From: Phoronis australis
Taxonomy: Eukaryota > Phoronida > Phoronidae
Assembly (NCBI GenBank): GCA_002633005.1
Contig: NMRA01000022.1
Location: forward strand, 1,652,502 to 1,714,501
Reading direction: 5' to 3'
Length of the DNA stretch: 62,000 bases
In this document: piece by piece, positions 48,701-58,870 of the stretch
Numbering within the stretch: position 1 is the first letter of the stretch
Layout of the letters: each line of letters begins with the position of its first letter
Position numbers and translations under genes: made by a program
The notes under the pieces: model-generated
Database searches by the model: none
What the model saw: the letters and a program-made list of their open reading frames with translations, nothing else
What the model was told of the DNA's origin: nothing

Positions 48701-51700
48701 CGTACACCAGGTTATTGACCATACAGGTTATGTGCGAGACTTTCCATGTTGTGGTACACAGTGATGTCTGTCTGTAAGTCATTCAAGTATTGGCTAGTAA
48801 AAATGAGAGTCTTGTAGCTGCCAGTTTTCACAGGGTCAGCCAATCCAATTTATCCATGCTTAAGCTCCTTGGTATAACAGGGCTTGGAATTTTCTTCTTT
48901 TAAGAGGATTTCCTCGTTTTTGGTTTTAATTTACTTCATGACTGGGCCCACTTGAAAATCAGTTTATTCACTGAAGTGGTCACCCAGTCTTTTAAAGAAG
49001 TTTAAATATATTTCCTCTCATTTGATTTTCTTTCTGTTTCCTCTTTTTTCTTCTCTTTTTATAATTGTGATGTCATTCATGCAAAAATGTTTAATTCAGT
49101 TAAATTTTACAACAAAAAATATTCAGTTCACACAAGCTTATTCATTTGTGGAATGATACATCACCTAGAAAATTTTCCTCTTTTTTGTCGTTGGTCATTC
49201 CAACTCCTGATATAACCAATTGTCGCGGTTGCGGTGAAAGTTTTAATACCAGTCTATTAGAGTCAATTCACCTCGTTCACTTGTTGCAAGTTGGAGAAAA
49301 TATCATTTTAGGCATATGTTATGTTGCAAGAAACTTGAAACACGATCTAAAATCATTCAAAAGTGGCTAAGGGTTTTGTTACCATATGCATTTTTTGTGC
49401 TTTCATCAGGTACTGGACAACTTTTAAAAAAGCGATTACACAACAAAGCTGCTATTCATTTTACATGTCAGACTGCCGCCTGAAGTTTTGTTCTGACTGA
49501 CACCAATTGCAGAGGCTGACCATTAAGGCAAAGGAAATGTTGTTTTTGAGAAAATTCTACAAGTGTATTTTTTCGACAGTAACTCAAATATACAAAGAAC
49601 AAGTAACCATTTGTCCTGTCTTTTCTTTGTCTCAGAAAACTGGTGGCACAGTGTTGTATACGCTTGTTCAATGTTTGTCCGATGAAAGAGTATAAGCAAG
49701 CACGTTCTTTTGTTGTTCAAAAATTTGCATATGTGAAATAACTACCGAGATATCTGGTTACAAATGCATCATCCAAAGCATTAAACAATTATTTCTTGTT
49801 CAGATTATGTAGGACCATAGAATAATGTACGAACTTGGTCAACTTGGATCTGAACTTTTTTTCTTTGAAGTGAATGACTGGATTCATATTGAACTTTGTT
49901 CTCCAAAAGGTTGTTAGGAATTGTTTTTAAAATGGATGATCAAAAGATCAAACTTTTATGATAATAAAAATCAAAAGTTGCATAAAATGAAAGTGGAATG
50001 GTAATTTGGAAAAACTGTATCAGGGTTATTGAGATTTCATCGTGAACGTAAATATTTAATGAATTTTTTGTTTCACATTATTGTTTTGATACTGATCATC
50101 TTTCCTTTTTGTTATATTTTACTGAAAGACATGGTCGCATTGCCCAGTTAATGTCCAGTTGGTAAAAAATCAAATTCTACAGACTTTATTTTCAATGTAT
50201 ACTTTTATTGAATTAAAATCTATAGTTTTTTAGGTATAGTCCTACATAACATTTATGTGAAGGATAAACGTGATCTATAATCAAAAGCCAAGTTTATTGT
50301 CTGCATGAGAAGTCTGTTGTGTAGAATTTCTTTGAAAATGTACCTGTGCTGTCATGGAGAGTTTTAACTTGTGTTGTTGCCCTTTCAGTCATATACAAGC
50401 GAAAAAAAGGTACTACCAGTGTCCACCATATTCAGACTCTGGAGCGTCGCAGCAATGTTAGCAACCGTGTCAACGGCCGCTATCGCCACTTATACCAAGT
50501 GAGGCGAGCCCAGGGCGATGTGGTCTCGCAGGTTCGTGGTCGGTATTATTTTTGTTATTTCGGAATGGTACTCTGACTAGACGGCTGGTGAATGGATCTC
50601 TTCCGCTCCTCAATCTTCCAGGCTTCTGTTGTTTCCTCTTAGTCTGCTCAACTTCTTCTGAAGTGTGATTTGTTCATCTTCTCCTCTTCGTTAGTTTTTT
50701 GTCTTCCTAAAACTGCTTTGAAGTGGTGATGTGCTATCATAATCTCCTAAATCTATTGGTCTACTTACATGGCCGCTACGTTTCGGTCAGTGACTTCTCG
50801 AACCATCCTTAGGTGTTACGGTGTTCATAAAAGTGAGCACAGATCACTTGGTGGTGCATTGGTTAGAGGACTGGACTGGCAGTCTAAAGGTCCCTAGTTC
50901 AATCCCAGCCTGCACCTGGAAAAAGAAATTAAAAACTGCTCATTGACCACCAAGAATGTACCATACACCCGTGCTCGTTGTTCTAAGAATGGTATTACAC
51001 CTGAAGATGGCTGGAGAAGTGGTTGACCGAAATGATGTGCCAATGTAAATAGGATAGAGGTTGGTTTAAACAGACCAATAGATTTTAGAAATCGTGTTAG
51101 TATTTTGTCTGACCAAAATGCCCTTGGCTATGAAATTCAAATTGGCTTTCTAACTACACATGGGCTGTGTTTGTGTTGCTGCTGTCATTGTGAAAGCCGA
51201 CGCTTGTTGCGAGTCACCTGAAGTCATTGAATACTTCACAAGTTTGACTGTGAAGAATCTCATCTTAGTAGCTTTTCCAAATAAACCATACCTCATCTGT
51301 TTGATGGTATATCAGTATCTTAACCTAATAAGCCACACCTGGCAGCTTTTTACCAAACAGGACATATGTCGTGTACTTTATGGTGCACTGACATAATAAG
51401 CCTCCCACTATGTATCTGATCATGTTCCAGTAGTTTTACTCTGATGGTTATTTTGAGTATCTGTTCCACTTGGACAAGTCGAGTATACTGTAATTCTATT
51501 GCAGAGTTTGTTTTCATACCTTGTGTTGCACAGTTGCAGACCTGTGCCTGGCATACTTGAGAATTTGGCTTTGTTTGAAATGCTAAGTTTCCCTGGTTCT
51601 AATCATTTTGTTTCACTTTTCCCTGTTCCTTTCTATCCTCTGATAACAATCTTATCACGTTAAAGTTTCTTCAAACTAGAACACAATATGGCGGAATAGT

Positions 51701-53033
51701 ACCATCAAAACTGTCAGAAATAATAAACAAGGCCTAGATAAAAATAAAGTTCGTTTACCCTTACCTGACCGACCGACTAAAACCCGACTCAGAAAATTTT
51801 ATTGACAAAATACCTCTGACTTTTTATTGCTCTATATAAAGTGCTGTAATCAATTTCGCACTTTTGCCTGATTGATGACACAACGGGTTGTTTTGTTACA
51901 AAAAACGGGCAAAAATCCTTCAACAAAATCTCAAATGTGAGTTGTTGATTTCTCAAGACTCTTGAAGAAGGCGTAGTTAATTGGTTGAGAAATAATAGCA
52001 AAACTGATGTATCGAGTTGTAAAAAAATTTTTGCTTACCTACTTAGCACCCTGATGTTGAAAGTAGTGTCGGGTAAGGACAAACAAAGATATTTTTAAGA
52101 TTGGTCCTAGGAGATACCATTTTACGTGATTATTTGAAAAATTTGTATATTACGGCTGTTATCATCAAACGCACAACAAGATTTTGAACATTTTTGGCAA
52201 TACAGTGAGTGTCTGAAAATTGAAAAAATGACAAATTTGGGCATGGTTATTGTTTGAATTTGAGGAAACTTTGTCGTAAATTGCATGGCTTGATAAGCAT
52301 ACATTTAATAAGTAACATAACTTATGAATACCATAACTTTTTTGTTTGTTTGTGGATAGAACATGAATTTCTTAAATGTTTTTATCATTTCATCAGCTGT
52401 TTGGGTAAGATTGAACATTAAACAATATTCTGGAAGTGCACGATATTCACGAAACGCAATAAGTGGTACATATGAAACTACTTTGAAGCATTGGCAAGCT
52501 GAGAAAAATATCCAGGCGGTATTAATCACTCAAGTTTGTCTCAAGTCGTAACAATTTGCTGTAATAGTTGTTTTTATGAAAAATTCCCATGTTTATCGCA
52601 CTCAGTAATTTCTGCCCATAGCTATTATACCTTTCTTTGTCACATGCACTTGTGCAGTTGCCAACATCAAAATAGGTAAACATACAAAAATATGCAGCCA
52701 CACATTATCACAATGGTGTCAGTATGTAAATATCACTGCTTGTGTCAAAAAGCAAGATGTTTTGATTTTGATACTGTGGCGGGACATGTGATAAGGCTTC
52801 AAAATGCAGAAAAGTTGGCAACTATGGAGGTTACCGAATTTTCAGCACAAGTTGAGTGGCCTGTGTAGTGACAAGTTTATAATCATTTTTTGCAGAATTT
52901 CGTCCATAGCATACAGCACAAATTAAGTGAACCTACTCTCAAGAGCTTCACACCCCTGCAGTCTGTTTCGTCGTACGAGGGAGGCGCCACCAACACTAAT
53001 AGCACTGTTGTAACACAGAACAGATTCCCGTGA
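39514..53033 (+). CDS. TMEM198: Transmembrane protein 198 (TMEM198), five coding exons
   Basis: Joining 39514-39730, 47294-47782, 48412-48501, 50389-50531 and 52896-53033 gives one frame of 358 residues plus stop; vertebrate TMEM198 is close to 360. All introns are GT-AG; introns 1-3 are phase 1 and intron 4 is phase 0. The protein has a Ser/Thr-rich N-terminus (an N-N-S sequon at residue 4), then seven hydrophobic spans at about 53-73, 80-97, 104-124, 128-150, 161-179, 186-205 and 230-248, then a basic cytoplasmic tail (YKRKKG near 268, YRHLYQVRRAQGDVVSQ near 300). Family knowledge: TMEM198 (DUF4203) is a multi-pass membrane protein reported to scaffold LRP6 phosphorylation in Wnt signalling. 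The start is supported by an in-frame TGA at 39439 and a purine at -3. The recognition is from memory of the family and was not checked by a search. Confidence 0.93.
40815..40880. repeat. AATAAGCGCCC dispersed repeat, copy 1
   Basis: AATAAGCGCCCATGCTCCTA, ...GCCCC..., then AAATAAGTGCCCAGCCC. The related copy at 43170-43235 has AATAAGCGCCCCTCCCCTAA, TAAGCGCCCCAGGCGCTTA and TTAGGGCG. Confidence 0.5.
40827..41384 (+). other. Longest uninterrupted ORF (185 codons), probably not a gene
   Basis: It lies within TMEM198 intron 1. The ATG falls inside a dispersed repeat (AATAAGCGCCC family), and the interior contains repeated GTAGGCCTAC motifs. The peptide shows no recognisable domain and is rich in residues expected from AT-rich DNA. 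I treat it as a chance frame or decayed repeat. Confidence 0.15.
43170..43235. repeat. AATAAGCGCCC dispersed repeat, copy 2
   Basis: It contains AATAAGCGCCCCTCCCCTAA and a palindromic TAAGCGCCC.AGGCGCTTA, related to 40815-40880. Both lie in TMEM198 intron 1. Confidence 0.5.
45539..45640. repeat. Hairpin element, 23-bp arms
   Basis: 45539-45561 (GTGTGTTGAAATGTGGGTAG..) and 45618-45640 are inverse complements with two mismatches, separated by 56 bases. Small MITE-like structure in TMEM198 intron 1. Confidence 0.6.
47007..47113 (+). pseudogene. C-terminal relic of a non-LTR retrotransposon ORF
   Basis: The frame reads SYGARLWNSLPRHIRERESQ, then SLNDFKENVCSLC and a stop. This is the characteristic C-terminus of LINE (CR1/Jockey-like) polyproteins: A-LWN-LP--IR---SL--FK. 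It is truncated upstream by a stop at about 47007 and followed by a short AT-rich tail. It sits in TMEM198 intron 1, about 180 bases before exon 2. Confidence 0.65.
47294..47782 (+). CDS. TMEM198: TMEM198 coding exon 2
   Basis: The exon lies between a TTCTAG acceptor and a GTGAGT donor, entering and leaving in phase 1. It encodes residues 73-235, comprising TM2 to TM6 and the start of TM7. It is the largest and most strongly coding exon: Gly-rich hydrophobic helices separated by short polar loops such as DQFYQPDTKW and DRIRTEPPTEVC. Confidence 0.93.
48412..48501 (+). CDS. TMEM198: TMEM198 coding exon 3
   Basis: A 90-base phase-1 exon between acceptor CTCTAG and donor GTCAGT. It completes TM7 (GLWPILFAIGAAIQW) and starts the cytoplasmic tail (VTGEGVEHDEQQVK). 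It fits the frame of both neighbours exactly. Confidence 0.9.
48565..48700. mobile_element. MITE copy 2, same family, in TMEM198 intron 3
   Basis: Perfect 19-base terminal inverted repeats TTCAGTAACGCTAAGACCT. Length 136. The flank ACCAGCCTCCCA next to the left end is also conserved (inverted) beside copy 1, so the true element is probably longer than the perfect repeats. Confidence 0.75.
50389..50531 (+). CDS. TMEM198: TMEM198 coding exon 4
   Basis: The exon follows a strong CCTTTCAG acceptor and ends at a GTTCGT donor, which is weaker than consensus. It encodes residues 266-313, the basic cytoplasmic tail (VIYKRKKGTTSVHH, then SNVSNRVNGRYRHLYQVRRA). It enters in phase 1 and leaves in phase 0. 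Confidence 0.88.
50749..51085. mobile_element. Foldback element with a tRNA-like core in TMEM198 intron 4
   Basis: Outer arms begin AAATCTATTGGTCT (50749) and end with its complement (51072-51085). Similarity continues inward through TTTCGGTCA..ACTTCTC and AGCCATC.T.AGGTGT to GAGCAC, with a ~25-base length difference between arms, then an inner perfect CTTGGTGGT / ACCACCAAG. The centre (50851-50918) carries a tRNA-like A/B box pair (TGCATTGGTTAGAGG; AGTTCAATCCC) followed by an A-rich stretch. Confidence 0.6.
52896..53033 (+). CDS. TMEM198: TMEM198 terminal coding exon 5
   Basis: After a TTTTTTGCAG acceptor, an open frame of 45 codons (NFVHSIQHKLSEPTLKSF, then QSVSSYEGG and a Thr/Asn-rich end) stops at TGA 53031-53033. 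Its phase matches exon 4, and the resulting total length fits the family. The stop lies in the first unit of a 30-bp tandem repeat. Confidence 0.82.
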   Translation, partial: NFVHSIQHKLSEPTLKSFTPLQSVSSYEGGATNTNSTVVTQNRFP

Positions 53034-53110
53034 CACTGCCATTTGTTAGCAAGGTTCTCGTGACACAGGCATTTGTTAGCAAGGTTCCCGTGACACAGGC
53101 ATTTGTTAGT
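53025..53110. repeat. 30-bp tandem repeat (three copies) spanning the TMEM198 stop
   Basis: Units start at 53025, 53055 and 53085 (TTC(C/T)CGTGACACAGGCATTT, then GTTAGCAAGG). The third copy is truncated. The first copy contains the TMEM198 stop codon. Confidence 0.85.
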
Positions 53111-54881
53111 AGAAGTGTTGTTACGTCAGGTTGTGTTTAAGGCTTGATTGACAGTCAAGCCTTGATCTTCAACCCACATGAGAACCAAAGTTTTGTTGAG
53201 GACTGATGAAAACAGCGTCGCAACCACTAGATGTACCTCCTTGTGATTCAGTAGTTGGCTGGTATATATAGTAAGAACCGTGAGCTTTCGTTTTGTTGAG
53301 TTGCCCTAAAGGGGGTGCTCGCAGGGAATGGCTTCCTGGCTCCAGGTATACTCTAAACATTGCAGTTTTGTTAGCTCATTGTTTTGTAATGCGTAAACCC
53401 ATGTTCACGACAGCAAATTCTAGGTTGTCAATATCACTGATACAAGGTGATCAATGAACAAAGACAGTTCATTAACTACAGTTCCAACTATCTCAAAAAC
53501 TAGTGAAATGTACTCTGGTGGCAATGTCTGATGTATAAAATCTCTGTCCACCTGAAGAAGTGACATTCAAGAGTACAAGACATGCTCATTTTACTTGTTT
53601 ATGTGTATAAAAAGTTTCTGTCGACTATTGATATTAGATGATGTGACTAACCAATATTAGTTGATTTATAGCACACTGTACCACTGAAGTCAGTATGTAT
53701 AGACAGTTGCCATGACTTTTGATTTTAGGTGATTCTGTCTCGCCAGTATTGGTTGGTTTGTGATATGTGACTGAATATGTATTCACAGTTTCCATTGGTT
53801 GTTGACATTAGGAAATTCTGTCCATCCAATGCTGGTTGGTTTGTAGTATATGACTTTATTTCAATATGTCTATACATTTTCCATTGACTTTTGACATTAG
53901 GAGATTTTCTCTATCCAATATTTGCTGGTTTATATTTTGCTCATGGTTAGAATTGCGTGACGACACTTGGCTTTCCTAGATTTCCATCTGCTGGTTTATG
54001 ACCCTTGGTAACTTACCCATTATATTTCAACACCTGCAAAATACTGGCTGTGGACTAATTTCTAGTTTTATATTATGACACATTATTTTCCTGTCCAGCT
54101 TTCAAAATTAAAAAACCTAACCATGTGTTCTTTTCACAAACTATTTAAACATGCTTACTAAAACTTTCAAAAATGAAAACTTTACAAAAAATACTATTGT
54201 CGCCCACATTGTTTGCAACCTTGTTTATGATGGGCGATTTCAACGTGCCTGATTGCCCAAGTTAATTTCAAGAGAAGGATATAATCAGCTGAAGCTGGGT
54301 GGTTTCCTTGGAGATGTCCGAAGATTTTAAGGTTAACAAACTTGTGAAGTTGCCCAAACTGGACTGGTGAGGGTGACTGGTGAGGGTGACTGCGTAGGAT
54401 TCTTTTCATGCCATGCTTGAATGTCAAGTGTCTACGTAGTTTTCATCTGGTGATTCTGTGTAGCCAACATTGGTGAGTTTATAGTACATCACTGAATTCA
54501 AACTCTTTCTGTCAAGAAGATAACACATGCAGTATATAACTTACCCCATTGTGTCTCTGCCGTAGATCTCAGTAATGCTCATTGTATGTTTTCAAGGAAA
54601 ATTTTACTGTTTTCCTATGATCATCATAAAATAGCTTAGTTATTAATTCTTTCCTGTATATTTTGTGCTGAAATGTGTTGTCAAGACTTGCTTTTGCTGT
54701 GGCCATTGATTTTTGTTTCATTGTTCATTAAAAATTGCCAAAACAACAGTTGAATTATTGTAAAGTTTCTTCAAATTTGAATAAGAATTATACTCAAAAG
54801 TCACTGGCAAACATTTGTTAGTCTGGTCTCCACGCTTCCTGTTGGCCACATCATGTGAAATGTGACCTATTTATGAATAAA
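53034..54881 (+). other. TMEM198: Presumed TMEM198 3' UTR and candidate poly(A) signals
   Basis: No coding signal was seen after the stop. Candidate poly(A) hexamers are ATTAAA at 54728 and AATAAA at 54876, so the 3' UTR could be up to about 1.85 kb. The segment contains the 30-bp repeats, a perfect 9-bp-arm hairpin at 53139-53163 (AAGGCTTGA / TCAAGCCTT), and the tandem repeats at 53.6-53.9 kb. Without transcript data the true 3' end is unknown. Confidence 0.3.
53605..53945. repeat. Degenerate ~100-bp tandem repeat, 3-4 copies
   Basis: Units contain TTTCCATTGACTTTTGACAT, TAGGAGATTCTGTC, CCAATATTGGTTGGTTT and a TATGACTGAATTCAGTATGT-like end. A further partial copy lies at ~54436-54510. Confidence 0.6.
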
Positions 54882-54892
54882 AGCCTAATTTT

Positions 54893-54965
54893 TGCCCCAA
54901 GGGGGACTCGATCTAAGACTTTCTGCAAACCTTCAGACTTACATTCATTAGATCATGTGGTGCTG
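54893..54965 (-). repeat. tRNA-derived SINE-like sequence
   Basis: The reverse complement has an A-box-like TGATCTAATGAATG and a B-box-like AGATCGAGTCCCC at tRNA-like spacing, with a weak central stem (TCTG / CAGA). The acceptor stem does not pair, so it is a retroposon remnant rather than a tRNA gene. Confidence 0.3.
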
Positions 54966-55929
54966 TCAAAACGTTGTTTGTGAACCAGACTAAAAATGTT
55001 TGGATCTTTGTTTCCATACCATATTTATTTCCATGGGATTTAACATTTACATATTCATACTATTGAAAATAAATTGTCAATTTTCTATTTTTTGTCAGCT
55101 TTGCCCAGACTTTCGCCTCAAGCTGTTGGATACCAGCTGTTCAGTATTAGCTGTTAAGTCAAATTCTTATTCTAATTTTTGTTGAGGAATTTGTTAAAAA
55201 TAAGTTTCCCCTTAACAGGTTCTAAATGAAGAAGCTTTGCTCAGCTAAATTTTAACCAAGCCTGGTTATTAGATAAAATCTATTGGTCAGGTTGGATACG
55301 AAGTACGTGTGGGTTTTATTGTATTTCCAAACTTGAACTTGCTTTGTGTCTTACTAACCATTGCTCTGATGGCTTTGAAAAAATTATGTATGTGTAAGGT
55401 AAATTGGCTTGCTAAGAAATCTTTAAAAAGCTTGTCAGTGAATCACCCTTTTGACCTTGAACTCCACGCTTGGAAAACCTTACCTCTTGGAAAGTTCGAT
55501 TAAGTGGCCAGGTTCTAGCTTAAGTAATCCTACCAGAAAGTATTAACCTTCACGATTTTAGCTTGGTACCCTATAGCCTTGTTCTGTTATTAGGAATTGA
55601 GTGGTTTGACAGGCTTTGAGCCCACCCGCCCGAGTCATGTCAGAATCTTTGGTAGGGACCTACTAATTGATTAATTGGAAGCTGTAGTTCAACTAATTGC
55701 AGCGCCCCCTATGTTACTTTTTCACTTACTCTTATAAATACTGGATATAGGAGGCGCTAAAGCATGTTAATGCAAAGAAAGATGAAATGGTGACTTCATT
55801 CACAGGTAAATGATATTTAAGATGCCGGTGTTAAATTTTCAGCAAATTCATATATTTCAAGCTACCTCTACACCACATACAGATAAAGACGTCAGATAGA
55901 GGTTCTCAAATTTAGAGACACAAGAAACG

Positions 55930-58800
55930 CATTTAAACTAATTCAACTATACGTGCTAATAACCGCGCCATCTGGGGGCTGGTTCGTAATTTATATGACG
56001 TCAGCAACCGACTCACAACTTTAGAAACACGGTTAGGTAGATCAAGTTGAAAACGCATTTCAACTAATTCAAATACTCCTACTAATGGCTGCGCCACCTG
56101 TTGGCAGGTAGATAACGTACATAACGTCATCATCAGGCTCACAATTTTAGAGACTCCAAACACGCATTTCAACTAATTCAACTATTCCATTAATCAACAC
56201 GCCACCTGAAGGCATACATATAACGCCACCTACGGGGATGACCCACTAACTAACGGGTAGATAAAATTAGTTAGATCAAGTAGAGCAGGTAGATAAAGTT
56301 CATGACATAATCAATGGGGTCACCATTTTAGAGACTCCACACACGCATTTCAACTAATTCAACTATTCCCACTAATCGTTGCGCCACCTACAGGAACAGA
56401 CTGATAACAATCATGACATTAACAAAAGGCTCACAACTTACGAGACACAGAAGAGGCATTCCAAGTAATTCAACTATTCCCACTAATCACTGCGCCACCT
56501 GCAGGGACAGAGAACGTACATGACATCATCAACTGGCTCACAAGTTTAGAAACTCCAAACACGCAGTTCAACTAATTCAACTATTCGCACTAATCGCTAC
56601 GCCACCTGCAGGCACACCTGTTAGCAAACATGAAGTCAGCAACAGGCCCACAAATTGAGAGACAGAGAACACACATTTCAACTAATTCAACTATTCCCAC
56701 TAATCGCTACGCCACCTACAGGCAGATTGAAAAAGTACATAACGCCAGGAAAAGGCTCACAAAGTGAGAGACACAGAACACGCATTTCAACTAATTCAAC
56801 TATTCCCACTAATCGCTGCGCCACCTACAGGAACCGGCTGATAACAATCATGACATCAGCTACAACTTGACAGACACAGAACATGGAAACACGGTTAGGT
56901 AGATCAAGTAGAAAACGCATTTCAACTAATTCAAATACTCCCCCACATTTCAACTAATTCAACTATTCCCACTAATCGCTATAACGCCACCTACGGGATG
57001 ACCCACTAAATAACGGGTAGATAAAATTAGGTAGATCAAGTAGAGCAGGTAGATAAAGTTCATGACATAATCAATGGGGTCACCATTTTAGAGACTCCAC
57101 ACACGCATTTCAACTAATTCAACTATTCCCACTAATCGCTGCGCCACCTACAGGAACAGACTGATAACAATCATGACATTAACAAAAGGCTCACAACTTA
57201 CGAGACACAGAAGAGGCATTCCAAGTAATTCAACTATTCCCACTAATCACTGCGCCACCTGCAGGGACAGAGAACGTACATGACATCATCAACTGGCTCA
57301 CAAGTTTAGAAACTCCAAACACGCAGTTCAACTAATTCAACTATTCGCACTAATCGCTACGCCACCTGCAGGCACACCTGTTAGCAAACATGAAGTCAGC
57401 AACAGGCCCACAAATTGAGAGACAGAGAACACACATTTCAACTAATTCAACTATTCCCACTAATCGCTACGCCACCTACAGGCAGATTGAAAAAGTACAT
57501 AACGCCAGGAAAAGGCTCACAAAGTGAGAGACACAGAACACGCATTTCAACTAATTCAACTATTCCCACTAATCGCTGCGCCACCTACAGGAACCGGCTG
57601 ATAACAATCATGACATCAGCTACAACTTGACAGACACAGAACATGGAAACACGGTTAGGTAGATCAAGTAGAAAACGCATTTCAACTAATTCAAATACTC
57701 CCCCACATTTCAACTAATTCAACTATTCCCACTAATCGCTATAACGCCACCTACGGGATGACCCACTAAATAACGGGTAGATAAAATTAGGTAGATCAAG
57801 TAGAGCAGGTAGATAAAGTTCATGACATAATCAATGGGGTCACCATTTTAGAGACTCCACACACGCATTTCAACTAATTCAACTATTCCCACTAATCGCT
57901 ACGCCACCTGCAGGCACACCTGATATCAAACATGAAGTCAGCAACAGGCCCACAACTTCGCCCACAACTTAAGAGACAGAGAACACACATTTCAACTAAT
58001 TCAACTATTCCCACTAATCGCTACGCTACCTACAGGCAGATTGAAAATGTATATGACGCCAGCAAAAGGCTCACCAGGCTAACAAAGTGAGAGACACAGA
58101 ACAAGCATTTCAACTTATTCAACTATTCCCACTAATCGCTGCGCCACCTGCAGGGATAGGCTGATAACAAACATTATGTCAGCTACAGGCTCACAGCTTG
58201 AGAAACGCAGAACCCACATTTCAACTAATTCAACTATTCCCACTAATCGCTATGCCACCTGCAGGCAGACAGATAAAGCACATGGCGCTGACAAAAGGCT
58301 CACCAGACACAGAACACGCATTTCAACTAATTCAACTATTCCTACTAATCGTTGCGCCACCTACAGGAACAGACTGATAACAATCATGACATCAGCAAAA
58401 GGCTCTCAACTTGACAGACACAGAACATGCATTTCAACTAATTCAACTATTCCCACTAATTGTTGCGCCACCTGCAGGTAAGTCAGTGACTCGGGTCTTT
58501 CTGTCTCACATAGTCAGTGATACTTTAGATGGCGCTACAATTGGTTGAATTAGTTGAATTAGTTGAATAGCTCAGTGCTGAATATGTTGAGCTGACTTGG
58601 GATTAGTTGGATTCAACCAATTCAACGATTCCTACTAATCAATGCGTCACCTGTGGACAGTAGGCTAACTTACATGATGTCATCCACAAGCTCAATGTTA
58701 GAGACACCAATCACGCATTTCAACTAATTCAACTATTCCCACTAATCGCTGCGCTACCTGCAGGGGCAGTTTGATAACAAACATGATGTCAGCAATAGGC
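55930..58800. repeat. ~110-bp minisatellite, about 24 units, each with a CTCF-like motif
   Basis: The unit core is TTTCAACTAATTCAACTATT, CCCACTAATCGCTGCG, CCACCTGCAGG, followed by a more variable ~50-60 bases with AACA.TCATGACATCAGCAA, GGCTCACAACTT and GAGACACAGAACACG. Cores were seen near 55938, 56059, 56171, 56350, 56465, 56570, 56680, 56787, 56922/56950, 57110, 57225, 57330, 57440, 57547, 57682/57710, 57870, 57990, 58108, 58215, 58322, 58435 and 58720. An outlying remnant is at 55690 and inverted units at ~58524-58570. Not CRISPR: the spacing segments are themselves repeated. Confidence 0.92.
56281..57900. repeat. 760-bp higher-order repeat inside the minisatellite
   Basis: 56281-57040 and 57041-57800 are nearly identical (differences such as GTTGCGCC versus GCTGCGCC near 56378), and a third partial copy runs to about 57900. 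Each contains seven or eight minisatellite units. Confidence 0.88.
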
Positions 58801-58870
58801 TTGCATAAGTGGTGATGACAGGATAAGTTGAGATAAGTTGGGATTAGTTGGGTACAACTAAACATTCTGA

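Noticed and set aside
50851-50918. Functional tRNA gene
   Set aside because: Acceptor and T stems do not pair properly; only the A/B-box-like words remain, as in a SINE.
56655-57630. Two identical 71-codon ORFs 760 bp apart
   Set aside because: Identical because of the higher-order repeat; no coding signal.
55930-58800. CRISPR-like look: regular conserved block alternating with variable segments
   Set aside because: The variable segments are themselves repeated, blocks are not identical, a 760-bp higher-order repeat exists, and the genome is eukaryotic. It is a minisatellite.
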